Source: Ophiura sarsii (Eukaryota; Echinodermata; Ophiuroidea; Amphilepidida; Ophiuridae). From it: a DNA stretch of 64,000 nt. This document shows, piece by piece, positions 52,602 to 63,960 of this stretch (positions are counted from its first letter, which is position 1; the number at the start of each line of letters is the position of its first letter). Location of the stretch: contig CM069459.1 of NCBI GenBank assembly GCA_035610835.1, positions 25,187,636 to 25,251,635 of the forward strand. The letters are read 5' to 3'. Below the pieces are notes generated by a model. It was given only the letters and a program-made list of their open reading frames with translations. It made no database searches and was not told the origin of the DNA. A program made the translations under genes and the position numbers.

Positions 52602-54191
52602 TTGATCCAACCACAGCCTCATGTTGATACTACTGATTTTAAAGCTGTTGCTGACAACATTAACAACCACTTTGTATCCATCTCCAGTGAGCTCCATCCA
52701 CTTAGCATGAAGGATCTGCCAGCATACAGACCAGACCCAAACCCCCCTCCTTGTGTTCGCGAATATGAGGTGTATAGCGTGCTGAGAAAGACAAAGACAG
52801 GTAAAGCAGGTGGCCCTGATGGTGTTTCATCGCGTCTGATAAAGGAGTTTGCGTACGAACTCAGTAAGCCGCTGACAAACATTCTCAATCAGTCTTACCT
52901 TGAAGGGGCGGTTCCACCTCAGTGGAAAAGAGCAGTAGTGGTACCCATTCCAAAGGAGAAACCTGCAACATGGGACAAGTTAAGACCAGTGTCCCTTACA
53001 GACCACTTTGCTAAAGTTGCTGAAGGATTTATGGCCAAGTGGCTTTTGGAAGACATTGACAACAGCATTGATCCCAATCAGTACGGTAACCGCAAAGGTG
53101 TAGCTACCACTCACTATCTACTCAGACTTCTTGATACACTCCATAGGAATGCTGATAAACCACGTCGTTTGAGTACAGTGGTAATAACAGATTTTAGCAA
53201 AGCGTTCGACCTAGTCGACCACAATATCCTTATGCACAAGCTAATTTCCATGGGTGTAAAACCATCAGTGATAACCTGGATTGCCAGTTTCCTGGACGGT
53301 AGAGAGCAATGTGTTCGTTATCGCGGGTGCACAAGTGAATGGAGAACGCTTAACGGGGGTGTACCGCAAGGAACTAAACTTGGCCCCCTTGGTTTTGTTG
53401 TTATTGTCAATGATGCTACCATTAATACACCCTTTGTTACTTTAAAATATGTGGATGATCTCACAATGGTTGAGAATAGAACACCATCTCAACCCTCTGT
53501 TATGCAACAGCACCTCAATCAATTTGAAAATTGGGCAGCACAAAATAATATGAAGCTCAATCCCAAAAAGTGTGCAACCATGAGGGTCGCCTTCATGAAG
53601 GATGTTGTCAATGAGCCCCCTCTTACCATATCTAATGTTCCTCTAACAAATGTGCAGGTGACTAAGATCCTTGGTGTACATGTTCAAGCTAATCTGAAAT
53701 GGGATGAACAGGTTACCCAAATTCTCAAGAAAGCCAATGGTAGACTGTATATGTTAAAACTACTCAAACGTTTCAATTTGCCACATGATGATCTTGTCAC
53801 AATCTATTCTGGATTTGTTAGACCCTTGGCTGAATATGCTGCCCCCATATGGCATCCTGGGATCACGGTCGATCAATCAATTTCCATTGAGAGAATCCAG
53901 AAGAGAGCGTGCAAGATCATCATGGGTAAAGAGTATGTATCTTATTATGAGGCCCTTCATGATTGCAAGCTACATTCATTAAGTCAAAGAAGGGATGATT
54001 TGTGCCTCAATTTCTTTAAGTCTCTTATGTCCTCTGACAAATTTGCCAAATGGGTACCTCCTACAAGAGGGTCTGTCCACCAAAGAAATTTGAGAGGGTC
54101 CAACAAACTCAGTATCCCGATGGTAAAAACAGAGCGTTGCAAAAAGAGCCCTGTTTTTTATATGACAAACTTGTACAATAATACTTTATAA
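52602..54191 (+). CDS. LINE reverse transcriptase, 5'-truncated, open frame
   Basis: An open frame of 529 codons without stops; the first ATG is at 52707, but the frame is open upstream, so this is an ORF2 missing its endonuclease. RT blocks: KAGGPDGVSSRLI (about 68-80), VVVPIPK (112-118), LRPVSLT (127-133), TDFSKAFDLVDH (196-207, catalytic D197), GGVPQGTKLGPLGF (252-265), KYVDDLT (282-288, catalytic DD at 285-286), MKLNPKKC, then ILGVHV and the C-terminal ARPLAEYAAPIWHP-like segment. It belongs to the Jockey/CR1/L2 assemblage; YVDD replaces the commoner YADD. The absence of stops implies recent insertion. Confidence 0.9.
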   Translation: MIQPQPHVDTTDFKAVADNINNHFVSISSELHPLSMKDLPAYRPDPNPPPCVREYEVYSVLRKTKTGKAGGPDGVSSRLIKEFAYELSKPLTNILNQSYLEGAVPPQWKRAVVVPIPKEKPATWDKLRPVSLTDHFAKVAEGFMAKWLLEDIDNSIDPNQYGNRKGVATTHYLLRLLDTLHRNADKPRRLSTVVITDFSKAFDLVDHNILMHKLISMGVKPSVITWIASFLDGREQCVRYRGCTSEWRTLNGGVPQGTKLGPLGFVVIVNDATINTPFVTLKYVDDLTMVENRTPSQPSVMQQHLNQFENWAAQNNMKLNPKKCATMRVAFMKDVVNEPPLTISNVPLTNVQVTKILGVHVQANLKWDEQVTQILKKANGRLYMLKLLKRFNLPHDDLVTIYSGFVRPLAEYAAPIWHPGITVDQSISIERIQKRACKIIMGKEYVSYYEALHDCKLHSLSQRRDDLCLNFFKSLMSSDKFAKWVPPTRGSVHQRNLRGSNKLSIPMVKTERCKKSPVFYMTNLYNNTL

Positions 54192-54242
54192 TTCATGGTG
54201 TTTTTAATAGTTTCATGGTGATCATATGGTGCAATCTTCCAA

Positions 54243-54298
<56 letters not shown>

Positions 54299-54890
54299 CT
54301 GCCCGGTGTGTGTCTATGAGTTCAAAGAGGGTGTAAGTGTACTGATTTTGTTTGAAGGTTGTGTTTCGTTAATTGAGTATTGAAGTTTGAGTGGTGCATG
54401 CGTGACTCGACTGTTTGATGTGTGCGGGCTTAGGGTTTTCAATTTTAATGTATTAATTCTATGTGCAATATTTGATCAGACTTGTATAATAATATTTTAT
54501 AATTCATGCTGCTTATAATAGCCCCATAGTGCAGCATATGGTGCAATTTTCCAAGGGGGGGGGGGGGGGGGGGGGGGTGGGGGTTGCCCGGTTTGTGTCT
54601 ATGAGCTCATAGTGGATGTAAGTGTACTGATTGTTGTTGTTGTGTTTCGTTAAGTGTAGTATTGAAGTTTGAGTGGAGTATGCGTGACTGTTTGATGTGT
54701 GCGGGCTAGGGGTTTTCAATTTTTGATGTATTAATTCTATGTGCAATATTTTATAATCTAATGGTCTTTTATATCATAACTATATTGTATTTTTATTGTG
54801 TGTATTTCTTTGTAAAATTTGATGCAATTCAGTGTTTGTACTGCGATATCAATTTTAATAAACCAGTTATGAATGAATGAATGAATGAAA
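54192..54890 (+). mobile_element. LINE 3' UTR with internal duplication and tail
   Basis: Two tandem copies of about 300 bp (from TTATAATTCATG at about 54188 and 54494) share GGTGCAAT..TTCCAAG, a long G run, TGCCCGGT, TGTGTCTATGAG and GTGTACTGATT. The G runs are 54 nt (54245-54298) and 23 nt (54555-54577). The element ends in (ATGA)n near 54868-54890, a typical short-repeat LINE tail. Confidence 0.85.
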
Positions 54891-55093
54891 TGTCAGATGA
54901 AGAACCAAAAAGAACGAAGTCTGTGCCTAATTCTAGTAGTATCAGGATGATTGTACAATGTGACTATCTATGCTATCTTCTGTATATACTGAGCAAGTAT
55001 ATCTGAGTTGCTATCTTCAGTAGATCAGAGTAAGTTGCTATCTTCAGTAGATAGCAAGTATATCAGAGTAAAAATCTTCAGTAGATCTGACAC

Positions 55094-55937
55094 TAATATA
55101 CCTAAAGAGATAAGAAGCGCTCATTGATGCCTGCCATGTGCAGCGATCCATGGTTCGATGCGACATTGGTATAGTTGATGGCCCATCGATTATCATCATT
55201 CAGTTTAATCTGTATCACGAACTCTTCCTTTGAGTAGCGCCCTAATTTTAATCCAGTGTTAGTCACAGTGAACGCACTTTAGGATGGGATGCCAGTGGTG
55301 ACTGACTCACAGACCTTGATATATTTCTGAAATAATATGCATTGATATCGCTAAAATAATGGCATTTCAGAAGAGATATGCCAATTAAAAACTATTGGGT
55401 ACATTCTTGAACATATAAACAATGTATTGTGATAACCAAATGTCATAATTTGTATTTAGATTCATTATGAATTAAACTAAAAAAGTGATGTTATGAATTG
55501 AAGAACTTGTTTATGAATTAAAGTACAACATTTGTTTCTCAATTCATGTTAAATATAAACACATAACCATGAACTTTGTTATCATAATATATTGTGTATA
55601 TACCCAAGAATGTACCCAATAGGTTTTAATTGTCATATCTCTTCTGAAATGCCAAAAATATAGCGATATAAATGTATATTCATTTTAGAAATCTATCACT
55701 TGTATGTCGGTAGCCATCCCATATGCTTAAGTGCGTTCAGGTTATTTAAAAGTGTAATAAACGTGTGGATAATACTGGCTGGATTCAAATATCGCTACTC
55801 AAATAATGAGGTCGTGCTACAAATTAAACTGAATGATGATAATCGATTGGCGATTGACTAAACAATATCCGCATCGGACCTTGTGCGCAGTGATGAATAG
55901 CTGTAGTACCGTGCTTCTTATCTCTTTAGGTATATTA
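55094..55937. mobile_element. 844-bp foldback element in satellite
   Basis: The arms start TAATATACCTAAAGAGATAA with GAAGC and end with the exact mirror. Inverted similarity continues inward (GATTATCATCATTCAGTTTA, CATCCCAT, GGCATTTCAGAAGAGATATG) almost to a small AT-rich centre near 55500. No ORF. Confidence 0.88.
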
Positions 55938-58440
55938 GCCTCAGAGTAGATAGCAAGTTTATCAGAGTAAGTTGATATCTTCAGTAGACACAAATCTATC
56001 AGAGTAAGTTACTATCTTCAGAAGATAGCAAGTCTGTCAGAGTAAATTGCTATCACTGAAGTATATCAGAGTAAGTTGCTATCTTCAGTAGACTTGGCAA
56101 CTTACTCTGATTGCTATCTACTAATGATAGCAACTTACTTTGATAGACTTGCTATCTACTGAAGATAGCATAGATTGTAACTTATTCTGATAGACTTTCT
56201 ATCTACTGAGGATAGCAACTTGCTCTGATAGATTTGGTGTCTACTGCATATAGCAATTTACTCTGATATACTTGTTATCTCCTGAAGATAGCAACTTACT
56301 GTGATATACATGCTATCTACTGAAGATAGCATAGATTGCAACGTGTTATGATATACTTGGTGTCTACTGAAGATAGCAACTTACTGTGATAGACTTGTTA
56401 TCTACTAAAGATAGTAACTTACTCTGATGGACTTGTTATCTACTGAAGATAGTCACTTACTCTGATAGACTTGCTATCTACTGAAGATAGCAACTTACTC
56501 TGATATACTTGCTATCTACTGAAGATAGCATAGATTGTAATTTATTCTGAAATACTTACTATCTACTGAAGATAGCAATTTACTCTGATAAACTTGCTAT
56601 CTACTGAAGATAACAACTTACTCTGATAGATTTGCTATCTGAAGATAGCAACTTACTCTGATATACTTGGTGTCTACTGAAGATAGCAACTTACTCTGAT
56701 ATACTTGGTGTCTACTGAAGATAGCAACTTACTGTGATAGACTTGTTATCTACTGAAGATAGTAACTTACTCTGATATACTTAGTGTCTACTGAAGATAG
56801 CGACTTACTCTGATAGACTTGTTGTAAACTGAAGATAGTAACTTACTCAGATAGACTTGCTATCTACTGAAGATAGCAACTTACTCTGATATACTTGCTA
56901 TCTACTGAAGATAGCATAGATTGCAACGTGTTTTGATAGACTTGCTATCTACTGAAGATAGCAATTTATGCTGATATACTTGGTGTCTACTGAAGATAGC
57001 AACTTACTGAGATAGACTTGTTATCTACTGAAGATAGTAACTTACTCTGATAGACTTGTTATCTACTGAAGATAGTCACTTACTCTGATAGACTTGCTAT
57101 CTACTGAAGATAGCAACTTACTCTGATATACTTGCTATCTACTGAAGATAGCATAGATTGTAATTTATTCTGAAAGACTTACTATCTACTGAAGATAGCA
57201 ATTTACTCTGATAAACTTGCTATCTACTTACTGAAGATAACAACTTACTCTGATAGATTTGCTATCTGAAGATAGCAACTTACTCTGATATACTTGGTGT
57301 CTACTGAAGATAGCAACTTACTCTGATATACTTGGTGTCTACTGAAGATAGCAACTTACTGTGATAGACTTGTTATCTACTGAAGATAGCAACTTACTCT
57401 GATATACTTGGTGTCTACTGAAGATAGCAACTTACTGTGATAGACTTGTTATCTACTGAAGATAGTAACTTACTCTGATATACTTAGTGTCTACTGAAGA
57501 TAGCGACTTACTCTGATAGACTTGTTGTAAACTGAAGATAGTAACTTACTCAGATAGACTTGCTATCTACTGAAGATAGCAACTTACTCTGATATACTTG
57601 CTATCTACTGAAGATAGCATAGATTGCAACGTGTTCTGATAGACTTGCTATCTACTGAAGATAGCAATTTATGCTGATATACTTGGTGTCTACTGAAGAT
57701 AGCAACTTACTGTGATAGACTTGTTATCTACTGAAGATAGTAACTTACTCTGATAGACTTGTTATCTACTGAAGATAGCAACTTACTCTGATATACTTGC
57801 TATCTACTGAAGATAGCATAGATTGTAATTTATTCTGAAAGACTTACTATCTACTGAAGATAGCAATTTACTCTGATAAACTTGCTATCTACTGAAGATA
57901 ACAACTTACTCTGATAGATTTGCTATCTGAAGATAGCAACTTACTCTGATATACTTGGTGTCTACTGAAGATAGCAACTTACTCTGATATACTTGGTGTC
58001 TACTGAAGATAGCAACTTACTGTGATAGACTTGTTATCTACTGAAGATAGTAACTTACTCCGATAGACTTGTTATCTACTGAAGATAGTCACTTACTCTG
58101 ATAGACTTGCTATCTACTGAAGATAGCAACTTACTCTGATATACTTGCTATCTACTGAAGATAGCATAGATTGTAATTTATTCTGAAAGACTTACTATCT
58201 ACTGAAGATAGCAATTTACTCTGATAAACTTGCTATCTACTGAAGATAACAACTTACTCTGATAGATTTGCTATCTGAAGATAGCAACTTACTCTGATAT
58301 ACTTGGTGTCTACTGAAGATAGCAACTTACTCTGATATACTTGGTGTCTACTGAAGATAGCAACTTACTCTGATATACTTGGTGTCTACTGAAGATAGCA
58401 ACTTACTCTGATATACTTGCTATCTACTAAAGAAAGCATA

Positions 58441-58560
58441 TACGAGGGGGTATCAAAAAGTTCTTGACATCACCAAGAAGTAAAGGAGCCAGAAACCTTT
58501 TTTTGCTATGTGACCCTTCAGATATCTTTAAAAGGTCACTGTGCAAAGTCACACATTTCT
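58441..58560. mobile_element. Possible mariner-like 5' end
   Basis: TACGAGGGGGTATCAAAAAG then TTCTTGACATCACC resembles mariner-type terminal repeats. No matching second end was found downstream, so it is a fragment or coincidence. Confidence 0.35.
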
Positions 58561-59103
58561 CCCACTTTTTATTACCTGTCCACAGACCGCCATTGTAGAG
58601 ATCCTCAGAGAGATCGCCATTGATTGATCCTCAGATTGCGTTATTCACAAAAACAGCAATAAATAGTTTTGACAGAACGGGGTCAAAGGTCATTACAAAC
58701 CAGCTTGGTGGCAATAATCTTATGGGTAACATGGGTTTTACACAGATTGACCTCTAATGACCCCTACATGTCCTTTGACCTCTTTCTGTCAACACTTTAA
58801 ACCATTTATTGCTGAAATAGCCCAATTAAAAAGATTCATAAGCTGGACATAAATAAGAAACAAAACTAGATATCTTATGATGATGACAACTAAAGCCATT
58901 TTATTTGTTACATGCATTCAATACATTTATTTTGTTCAATTTGTCAATAAAATAATTACATTTTGTTTTATTTACATTATAAGATATTATAGGTAGATGG
59001 GTGAAATGTTATGAACCTGATGACCACAGGGTGTAATTTGGACTTGCTATTCACTTAAAAACCTATAAAAGTAACAGTGGCGTAGCTATAGAGGATGGCA
59101 TGG

Positions 59104-59474
59104 CAGGGATGGGCAACCTACAGCCTGCGGGCCGCCAGTGTTTTTTTTTGTGGCCCGCGAGAGAAAAAGAGAAGAAATCAATCTATTTTACATCATCACA
59201 AAAACGAGCTAGCTGCTTAGCATTTATCGGCACAAATGATGTTCCTCAACGTGCGTAGGTCTATTTTCACCAATAATTGTTACCTACTGTATTGAGATTA
59301 CGTTTTTGTGAAGATAGATTATTAAACACACACACCTATTGCTTGAAAGTCTTCGGAATCAAAGGTTTGAAATCAACAGCAGGTCATTGCTAGAAAATGT
59401 GGTTAGGTGCGGCTCAGTCAATTTTTTACTTCTTATATCTGACCCATTCATTCAAAAAGGTTGCCCACCCCCTG
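59104..59474. mobile_element. hAT-like MITE, about 370 bp
   Basis: The ends CAGGGATGGGCAACCT and the mirror AGGTTGCCCACCCCCTG, with GGGCCGCCA and GTGGCCCGCGAG near the left end. This is the usual look of hAT non-autonomous elements in animals. GAGGATGGCA words occur on both flanks, but the target duplication is unclear. Confidence 0.72.
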
Positions 59475-59623
59475 CAATAGAGGATGGCAGGGATGACATG
59501 CTATGGGTGCCTCTGAGTCGTTTTTATAAAAATATCTTTCAGCACATCATAGATCAACTTCCCAAAAGCTAGTAGGGTGCTGTTGTAATTGACTATACAC
59601 CTGCAAGTGCGTGCCATATTATA

Positions 59624-60624
59624 TACAGGGTGAGTCAGAATTAAAGAACGGGCACTTTTTCATAAGGCGTCACAAAAGATTTAGGTATGTATATGCAAAC
59701 CAATGGTAGCACGATAATATTAATAGAGACCTATAATTTGGCTTTCATTCAAAAGATGAATGTAAAGCCCAACATTTTGAAGCCAATCCACAGGATGGTT
59801 GATTTATTAAGGGGGCTGTACATCTTCAGCATAGCCTCTGTAAAACTGCCGTAACTTCTTCATTATTCATTTAATCGATATAAAAGTATACAGTTTTTTT
59901 GCAGAAAAGGATTCAATGAATCCAACCATGATAATGAAATGGCCCATTTTGGAAAAAATTATTAAAAACACGTTTTTTGACCCATTTTAGGTTCTGCAAA
60001 GATAACTCAAAATATCTTTTGTCAAATTTTGTCTAATAGTTTTATTATATTCCTAATACAATTCCCTAGGAATCATGTTTTTTTTGTTGAAAATCTTTAT
60101 TATTTTTTGAATTATTGACCAAATAGTGCCAAAAATGTGATTTTCATGATTTTGAAGGTAAAAAAAATCACATCTTAAGCCATTCGTTATAATTTATTCT
60201 AATGAGGTTCGCTCAGCTTAGATGCCTCTTTTCACTTTTCTTTCTTGAATTCAGGCTTTTTTTGTTTTGTTTTGTCACAATTCCACAATTCTGTTCATTT
60301 CCGGTCATTTTAAGATTTTGTATCCAACATTTATGTGCCTTTTCATGTTTTTCACTAGTTTCATTTATTGGCATCTCTGAATCAGCCAGTCAACAACAAT
60401 AATAATGTGTTAGGCCTATTACCATTCCGTGGATTGGCTTGAAAATACCGGGTTCTTCTAAAATTGTTGAAACATTCTGACGCAATGTTTGAATTAAATT
60501 TTGTAAAATTTTAATGAAACCAAATAATGGTTTTTGTAGCACTCATTGGTTTTGAATATGCAGGCCTGACATTTCTGTGGCACTTTCGCTAAAAAGGTGC
60601 ACATTCTTTCTGACTCACCCTGTA
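59624..60624. mobile_element. Mariner/Tc-type non-autonomous element, 1.0 kb
   Basis: The TIRs are TACAGGGTGAGTCAGAA and the mirror TTCTGACTCACCCTGTA, extended by AAAGAACGGGCAC and GTGCACATTCTTT. Outer TA dinucleotides fit TA-target transposons. The interior has no transposase frame. Confidence 0.75.
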
Positions 60625-60774
60625 TTCTTTAAATTAAAGCCTGAGCTGATATATGGTAAAGTTATCATAAAAGGTGGGTGTTGGAGGTTGGACAGAGGCA
60701 CGAATTCAGTGCTTGCCATGTGTTCCTATTTTCAGCACGATACTTCATAGAGTTTTGTGACATAAGACGAGGAC

Positions 60775-60976
60775 CTCATGTTTTATGGGCCCGACCAACC
60801 TACTGTTCAAATTTTTCAAGTGTTTTTTTTGTTAGAATTTGTCTAAACAAATTTTTCAAATAATTCCCCGGCCAATTTTTGCAGATATTAGCGACATTTT
60901 AGGTGAAAAAAATAAATTAAAAAACCCTTGACCGACCGACCCTGCTTGACAGGTCCGCTCCGCCCATAAAACAGGG
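60775..60976. mobile_element. CCTGTTTTACGG-type foldback element
   Basis: CTCATGTTTTATGGGCCCGA with CCAACC on the left and GACAGGTCCGCTCC...CATAAAACAGGG on the right. Same family as the inner pair at 47414-47672; solo ends occur near 2999, 6880, 10857 and 31690. Confidence 0.65.
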
Positions 60977-62239
60977 TGGTATTGGTTCAGTAATTCTTGA
61001 GATACACTTGGAAAGTTGGGAAAGGTTTCAGAAAAATCTGTTTTCTTTATGCTCATATAAACATGGAAAAAGTAAATTACTAAAAAAAAGTTGTCTGAGT
61101 GGTATTTTCGTTCGTAAAAAGAATTCCATGGTTTAACAATGTATTAACACCGTTTACAGTGTTTCTCTGGCTACGCCAATTACGAATAACGTCTATACAA
61201 TATAGTAGGGATTAGGGAATGCTTAATGATGATAACAACAAAAAATGCCGATTCCCTTCGTGAATTAGTTAGGTTCTGTGATGGTTTTTACGGAAATATG
61301 GTCAAGATGGATTTATGAGTCCGGAAAGTGTTTCCTGATAAGTTGAACTTCATTATAAAAGAGAAAAAAATAATTGTGAAAAAGATAACACAATATTGCT
61401 TTAATTAGTTAACGTAATCAGATTTCATTAAGTCAAAATCATCATGATCAGAATTGCACTAGCTACACATACAGTACACACCCCAACAGGTTTTGCAGAT
61501 GTATACATAGTATTCAAACATCAACTTGTAAACAATGTCCTATTGATAATTATTAATATTATTATACATACACATTTTTTGTTATTTTAATCAATTCATT
61601 TAAATGGTAATCCTCAAATGACCATTAGACGACACACAAACATTCCTTGTTCTACGGCAAACAGACCTCGCAGGTATAAGTTTTTTTCCCAAACAAATTT
61701 CATGCTCATTTTGGTGAATGGACAAATTTTCATTTTCTTTTGATTACAAAATTGTTATTCTTTTCAACAACAAATTCGCAAAATTTGTTGTTGAAAATTA
61801 AACCAGCCAAATACATCGGTCAAGTCAGCAGAACAGGTAACAAATTGTTTTGTACAAAAATACACACAAAGAGTAAACCATTATAAATTTATAAAAGCAT
61901 CTATATTGTCATGGTGACAATTCAAAGCTGTAAACTGTGAAGTTGGCTGAATACACATATAAAAGACACTGATAAAATGATCAGGGTTGTACACAGTTGA
62001 TTCCTCCTCATCAAATTTAAGGAATTTTTAAAACATTTTTCAAACTTTTTTTAAACTTTTACTAAATCACAGATTTCAATTGCGATTTAGTAAAAGTTCT
62101 GTGATGTTTTTTTTATGGAAAATAACCTGGCATTTATAACATGTTAATTAAGAGATAAGGTGACAATAAACACTGTTGTATGTGGGGCCCCATCGCCCCA
62201 TTATTTTAAAAGGAAAACAATTGTTTTTATTTAAGTATT

Positions 62240-62400
62240 TCTATAGATGGTTAGGATTAGGGTTATGGTTAGGATTAATGTTAGGGTTTAGGATTATGGT
62301 TAGGATTAGCATGGAATTAGACTCTTCCATGGGATAAGGGTTATGGTTAGGATTAGGTTTATGGATAGGGTATCCGATTTTGGTTAGGGTTTAGGTTACA
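62240..62400 (+). repeat. Degenerate telomere-like repeats
   Basis: Many GGTTAGGATTAGGGTTATGG words; TTAGGG variants are spread over 160 bp in one orientation. Interstitial telomere-like or simple-sequence origin. Confidence 0.6.
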
Positions 62401-62499
62401 AAACCAAAATATATCTTGCAGCACATCCAGGCATACATCACAGGTTTATTAGTATTGACTCCCCCCTCTTCCACATGATCAGAAGGTATTTTTTTCATT

Positions 62500-62580
62500 T
62501 GTGCATTATTTATTTATGGAGGATTATGCACTTCAGTGGTAAGCACTGCTTTCCAACCAGGGGAGGGGGGGGGGGGGTTA
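62500..62580 (-). repeat. LINE 3' tail fragment
   Basis: Shares the tail words TATTTATGGAGGATTATGCA and CACTGCTTTCCAACCAGG with 48845-48905, ending in a G run. Orientation as in the 48985 LINE. Confidence 0.5.
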
Positions 62581-62907
62581 TCTAGTGGATATGAGGTCAA
62601 GGGGATGTGCCACCTGTCTGGTAAATGAATTACCCCTTTTCATAGCCATTTTTGGGAAATGTATAGGTCGATCTAATATCCTTAAATTTGCTGTTTTCAC
62701 AGAAAATTTTGCAAAATCTGTCAAATCTGTTGAAAATGATGGGTCTCTGGTAAATATATGGGTTTATTTCCCCCCGAAATTTGGACAATGTTTTCATTTT
62801 GCTGACGGCATACCCACATGACTGTATACCCGGGAACTACACACTTTGTTGACTTTTTATATATTTCTAACTTTTACAAAAGGAAATAAATCAGTTCAGT
62901 TGAAAAG

Positions 62908-62985
62908 GTTATCCTAGTGGGAATCGAACCACAGACCTCTCCTCTGCATCTCAGAGCATGTCTCTAAACCACTAGACCAGCGAGG
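62908..62985 (-). repeat. tRNA-like sequence (pseudogene or SINE head)
   Basis: The minus strand has TGGTCTAGTGGTTTAGAGA (A-box like) and GGTTCGATTCC (B-box) at tRNA spacing. Position 33 is not T, the T stem has a mismatch and the acceptor ends do not pair, so this is not a working tRNA. Confidence 0.5.
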
Positions 62986-63179
62986 GGTGAACTGGCTAGG
63001 ACATGATTTTAATTCCTCTTAAGCATTACAGAATAAAGCAATACTACTATTATGATCAGTACACACAATATTAAAAATAGAGCTGTGACACCCATGATCA
63101 TCCACCCTGAGTAGACAGTCATGTGGGTATTTCCATTAATGACATTTGATACAAATTGTTAAAATACAGGTAAATACAT

Positions 63180-63960
63180 ACGAGAAAAATTGAGTTACAT
63201 AAATTGTAATATACACTATATTAAGGCTACAGGCTCGGATAAAATCGAGATCGCACAAATTCTACACACAAATCACATACTTTAAGGTAATATGTCAAAG
63301 CAAAGCATTTTTTTAACAACGTTGTTCCTTTTCTTTTTTCTTTTTATTGTACTTTTGTCGTTTTTGTATTGTTTTTATTTGTTTTTGTTTTTTTCTTTGT
63401 CAAATCTTTTTATTTAAAGATGTCCTTTTTCTTCAAATTGGCTTGTTTACTGTTAACCAATTGTTTTTTGTTTTTTCCCCACTTCTTTTCTTCTTATCTT
63501 AAATTCTTCTTTTTCATTCATTAAATCAGAGCTGAAGTTCAGCTTTTCTCATTCCTCATCTGAGTTAAAGTCTAAGTATCCAGTGGCGGAACCAGCATCA
63601 ACAATAACATTTCAAAGGGAAAGACTGAGCTACATAAATTGTAATATACACAATATTAAGGCTATACAATTGAGATCACACAAATTTTACATACATATTA
63701 CACACTTTAAAGTAATATGTCAAAGCAAAACATTTTTTTTAATAACATAGTTCTTTTTTAAAATTTGCTTTGTTTTGTTTTATTATACATTTGGGTTTTT
63801 TTTGGTCTTTTTTTTGGTCTTTTTTTGTGTCTTTTTTGTGTGTCTTTTTTTGGTATTGTTGTTGTTTTTACTTTGTCAATCTTTTTATTTAAAGATGACT
63901 TTTTTCAAATTGGCTTGTTTGCTGTTAACCAATTGGGTTTTTTTGTGGTTTTTTTCTTCT
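63180..63960. repeat. Tandem duplication, about 437-bp period
   Basis: ACATAAATTGTAATATACAC through TGTTAACCAATTG occurs at about 63180-63475 and 63617-63935 with moderate divergence. T-rich runs separate the conserved parts. Confidence 0.8.

Larger units (their letters stand above)
52253..58440. repeat. Palindromic 38-39 bp satellite, split and inverted
   Basis: Units such as TTGCTATCTACTGAAGATAG followed by CAACTTACTCTGATAGAC occupy about 56095-58440 in one orientation. They are in the opposite orientation at 52253-52335, 54960-55090 and 55940-56095. Each unit holds the imperfect palindrome GCTATCTACTGAAGATAGC. Variant units (CATAGATTGTAATTTATTCT at about 56529, 57152, 57817, 58165) recur at 620-665 bp and then 350 bp, a higher-order organisation. 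Two insertions interrupt it. Confidence 0.92.
60977..62907. other. No gene seen
   Basis: AT-rich. 61290-61405 resembles 5585-5690 (TTTATGAGTCC, GAAAAAGATAACA, AATATTGCTTTAA), so it is part of another dispersed element. There is no supported coding frame. Confidence 0.55.

Noticed and set aside
55940..58440. CRISPR-like array
   Set aside because: The repeats are contiguous without unique spacers, the genome is eukaryotic and no cas genes exist; it is a satellite.
59339..59572. 77-codon frame over the end of a hAT-like element
   Set aside because: It crosses the element boundary and has no similarity to a transposase.
62908..62985. Functional tRNA gene
   Set aside because: A- and B-box words are present, but position 33, the T stem and the acceptor stem are wrong for a working tRNA.
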